Positions 63,113-64,000 of a DNA stretch of 64,000 nucleotides are shown here, one piece after another. The translations under genes and the position numbers were made by a program. Under the pieces are notes generated by a model. It made no database searches and was not told the origin of the DNA. It saw nothing but the letters and a program-made list of their open reading frames with translations. Each line of letters begins with the position of its first letter. Position 1 is the stretch's first letter. Source of the DNA: Streptomyces sp. NBC_01235 (lineage in GTDB: Bacteria; Actinomycetota; Actinomycetes; Streptomycetales; Streptomycetaceae); contig NZ_CP108513.1 of assembly GCF_035989285.1 (NCBI RefSeq), positions 2,232,001 to 2,296,000 on the forward strand, in the 5' to 3' direction.

Positions 63113-63823
63113 ATGAACGCAACCAACACCGGACTGCCCGGGGGCGTCGCCATCTCGCATCTGTCGGTGTACGACTGGCCTGCTGCCGACGGAGTGTGCG
63201 GCGGTACCCCTCATATGCACCTGGCGTGTTCAGAGGCTTACGTCGTCACCGGCGGACGCGGGGCCGTGCAGACGCTGACCGCTTCCGGGTACGAGGTCAC
63301 TCCGCTCCAGGCCGGCACGGTCGCCTGGTTCACGCCGGGCACCATCCACCGGCTGGTCAACGAGGGTGATCTGCGGATCACCGTTCTGATGCAGAACAGC
63401 GGGCTGCCGGAGGCGGGGGACGCGGTCCTCACGCTGCCCCCGGAGTACCTGACCGACCCGGAGACGTACGCCCGTGCCACCGCCATCCCGGCCGACGCAC
63501 CCGAAGAGGGGCAGGAGCGCGTCGCCCGGGCCCGGCGGGACCTCGCTCTGGAGGGCTACCGGGCACTTCGGGAGGCCGACGGGCCACAGGCCTTGGCCGC
63601 GTTCCACCGTGCCGCCGCCGCGCTCGTACGGCCCCGCATCGCCGAGTGGCGCGAGCGGTGGCGACAAGGCGCCGAGGCCTCCGCCGCGGCCACCGGGGCG
63701 CAGCTCGACTGGCTGGAGCGAGGAGAGTCCCCCCACCTCGCAGGTGCCGCTGTGAGGTCTGAACAGCCCGCCGCCCGGGGGAAGTTCGGGATGTGCGGCC
63801 GGCTTGACGTCTACGCGAACTGA
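63113..63823 (+). CDS. Cupin-domain protein
   Basis: 236 residues from ATG 63113; a GTG at 63089 would add eight residues but sits too near the promoter. The cupin metal-site motifs are HMHLACSEAYVV and the later PGTIHRLVN, with PLQAGTVAWFTPG between. The C-terminal half is helical and charged. Such proteins often sit in sugar operons as isomerase- or sensor-like partners. The role is unknown. It is controlled by a LacI-type operator and is the last complete gene in the window. Confidence 0.75.
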   Translation: MNATNTGLPGGVAISHLSVYDWPAADGVCGGTPHMHLACSEAYVVTGGRGAVQTLTASGYEVTPLQAGTVAWFTPGTIHRLVNEGDLRITVLMQNSGLPEAGDAVLTLPPEYLTDPETYARATAIPADAPEEGQERVARARRDLALEGYRALREADGPQALAAFHRAAAALVRPRIAEWRERWRQGAEASAAATGAQLDWLERGESPHLAGAAVRSEQPAARGKFGMCGRLDVYAN

Positions 63824-64000
63824 GGGCGATGCGCACCTGAGAACGTGCGGCGTGCGCGGCCGGTTCGGCCCGCACCCACGGCCGGGTCGGATGGGCGGTG
63901 CAGGCGCAGGGGACGGACACGGTCCGCCTGCTCCGCGCCCACCCCGCCGTGGCGCTGGTCACCGCCTGCGGCTGAGACGCCCTGCCGCGGGCGGCTCGGC
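63824..64000. other. Window end, no gene supported
   Basis: A plus frame ending at about 63975 reads VGWAVQAQGTDTVRLLRAHP and stops; no start codon or family match can be given. It could be the tail of a decayed gene. Confidence 0.3.

Noticed and set aside
1..64000. CRISPR arrays, rRNA, tRNA, replication origin
   Set aside because: No regularly spaced repeats, no ribosomal RNA-like blocks, no cloverleaf and no cluster of DnaA-type boxes was noticed on reading.

Overview
The window is very GC-rich, uses GTG starts freely and packs its genes with ATGA/GTGA stop-start overlaps. It carries MarR, TetR, LysR and LacI regulators beside secreted glycosidases. This is typical of a Streptomyces or close relative, probably an accessory stretch of chromosome arm, because gene remnants, transposase scraps and duplications are common. 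No rRNA, tRNA or CRISPR array was seen.

Region 1 (1-15540) starts with the end of an APC-type permease. An aromatic-catabolic island follows. On the minus strand are an MhpA-like flavin hydroxylase, a PaaZ-type aldehyde dehydrogenase and an extradiol dioxygenase. Divergently, on the plus strand, lie a CMD/AhpD-like protein, a FAH-family hydrolase, a MarR regulator, a broken cupin, a complete P450/ferredoxin/ferredoxin-reductase set, an acyl-CoA ligase, an MDR dehydrogenase, a glutaryl-CoA-dehydrogenase-like enzyme and the first 21 codons of a 3-hydroxyacyl-CoA dehydrogenase. The order suggests P450 oxidation and CoA activation of a side chain plus ring meta-cleavage. Reading-frame breaks cluster at 8030-8850.

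Region 2 (15541-17800) is a gene graveyard: 3' ends of a siderophore-interacting protein, a Tn3 transposase, an IS630 transposase, a tyrosine integrase and UppP, then frameshifted MazG-like and SLATT-like remnants.

Region 3 (17800-24713) holds a secreted double SGNH/CE2-like esterase behind a perfect CebR-type box, a membrane-anchored sulfite-oxidase-like molybdoenzyme with a small membrane protein, and a NarL-type two-component pair.

Region 4 (24757-40255) holds IS5 and LacI scraps, a DHA2 exporter and two copies of a TetR/GH1 module (one with a ruined GH1 gene). It also has a secreted esterase, an intact GH1, a collapsed GH2, a GH3, an intact GH2 and a PKD-domain protein of unknown role.

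Region 5 (40689-51029) is a second aromatic-type island with a divergent LysR regulator. The likely operon runs FAH, cyclase, FAD monooxygenase, ACMSD-like amidohydrolase, extradiol dioxygenase, FAH, a collapsed SDR, both CoA-transferase subunits and another FAD monooxygenase. The set implies hydroxylation, ring opening, hydrolysis and CoA transfer. The substrate cannot be named.

Region 6 (51124-53601) has a TetR regulator and an SDR whose upstream regions share one operator. Region 7 (54240-63823) is a polysaccharide locus: two paralogous divergent LacI regulators, a secreted GH59 galactocerebrosidase-like enzyme with a ricin-type lectin end, a secreted beta-helix protein, a small SGNH hydrolase and a cupin protein. 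The GH59 and beta-helix genes share a 49-bp upstream element. The cupin gene has its own LacI-type operator.
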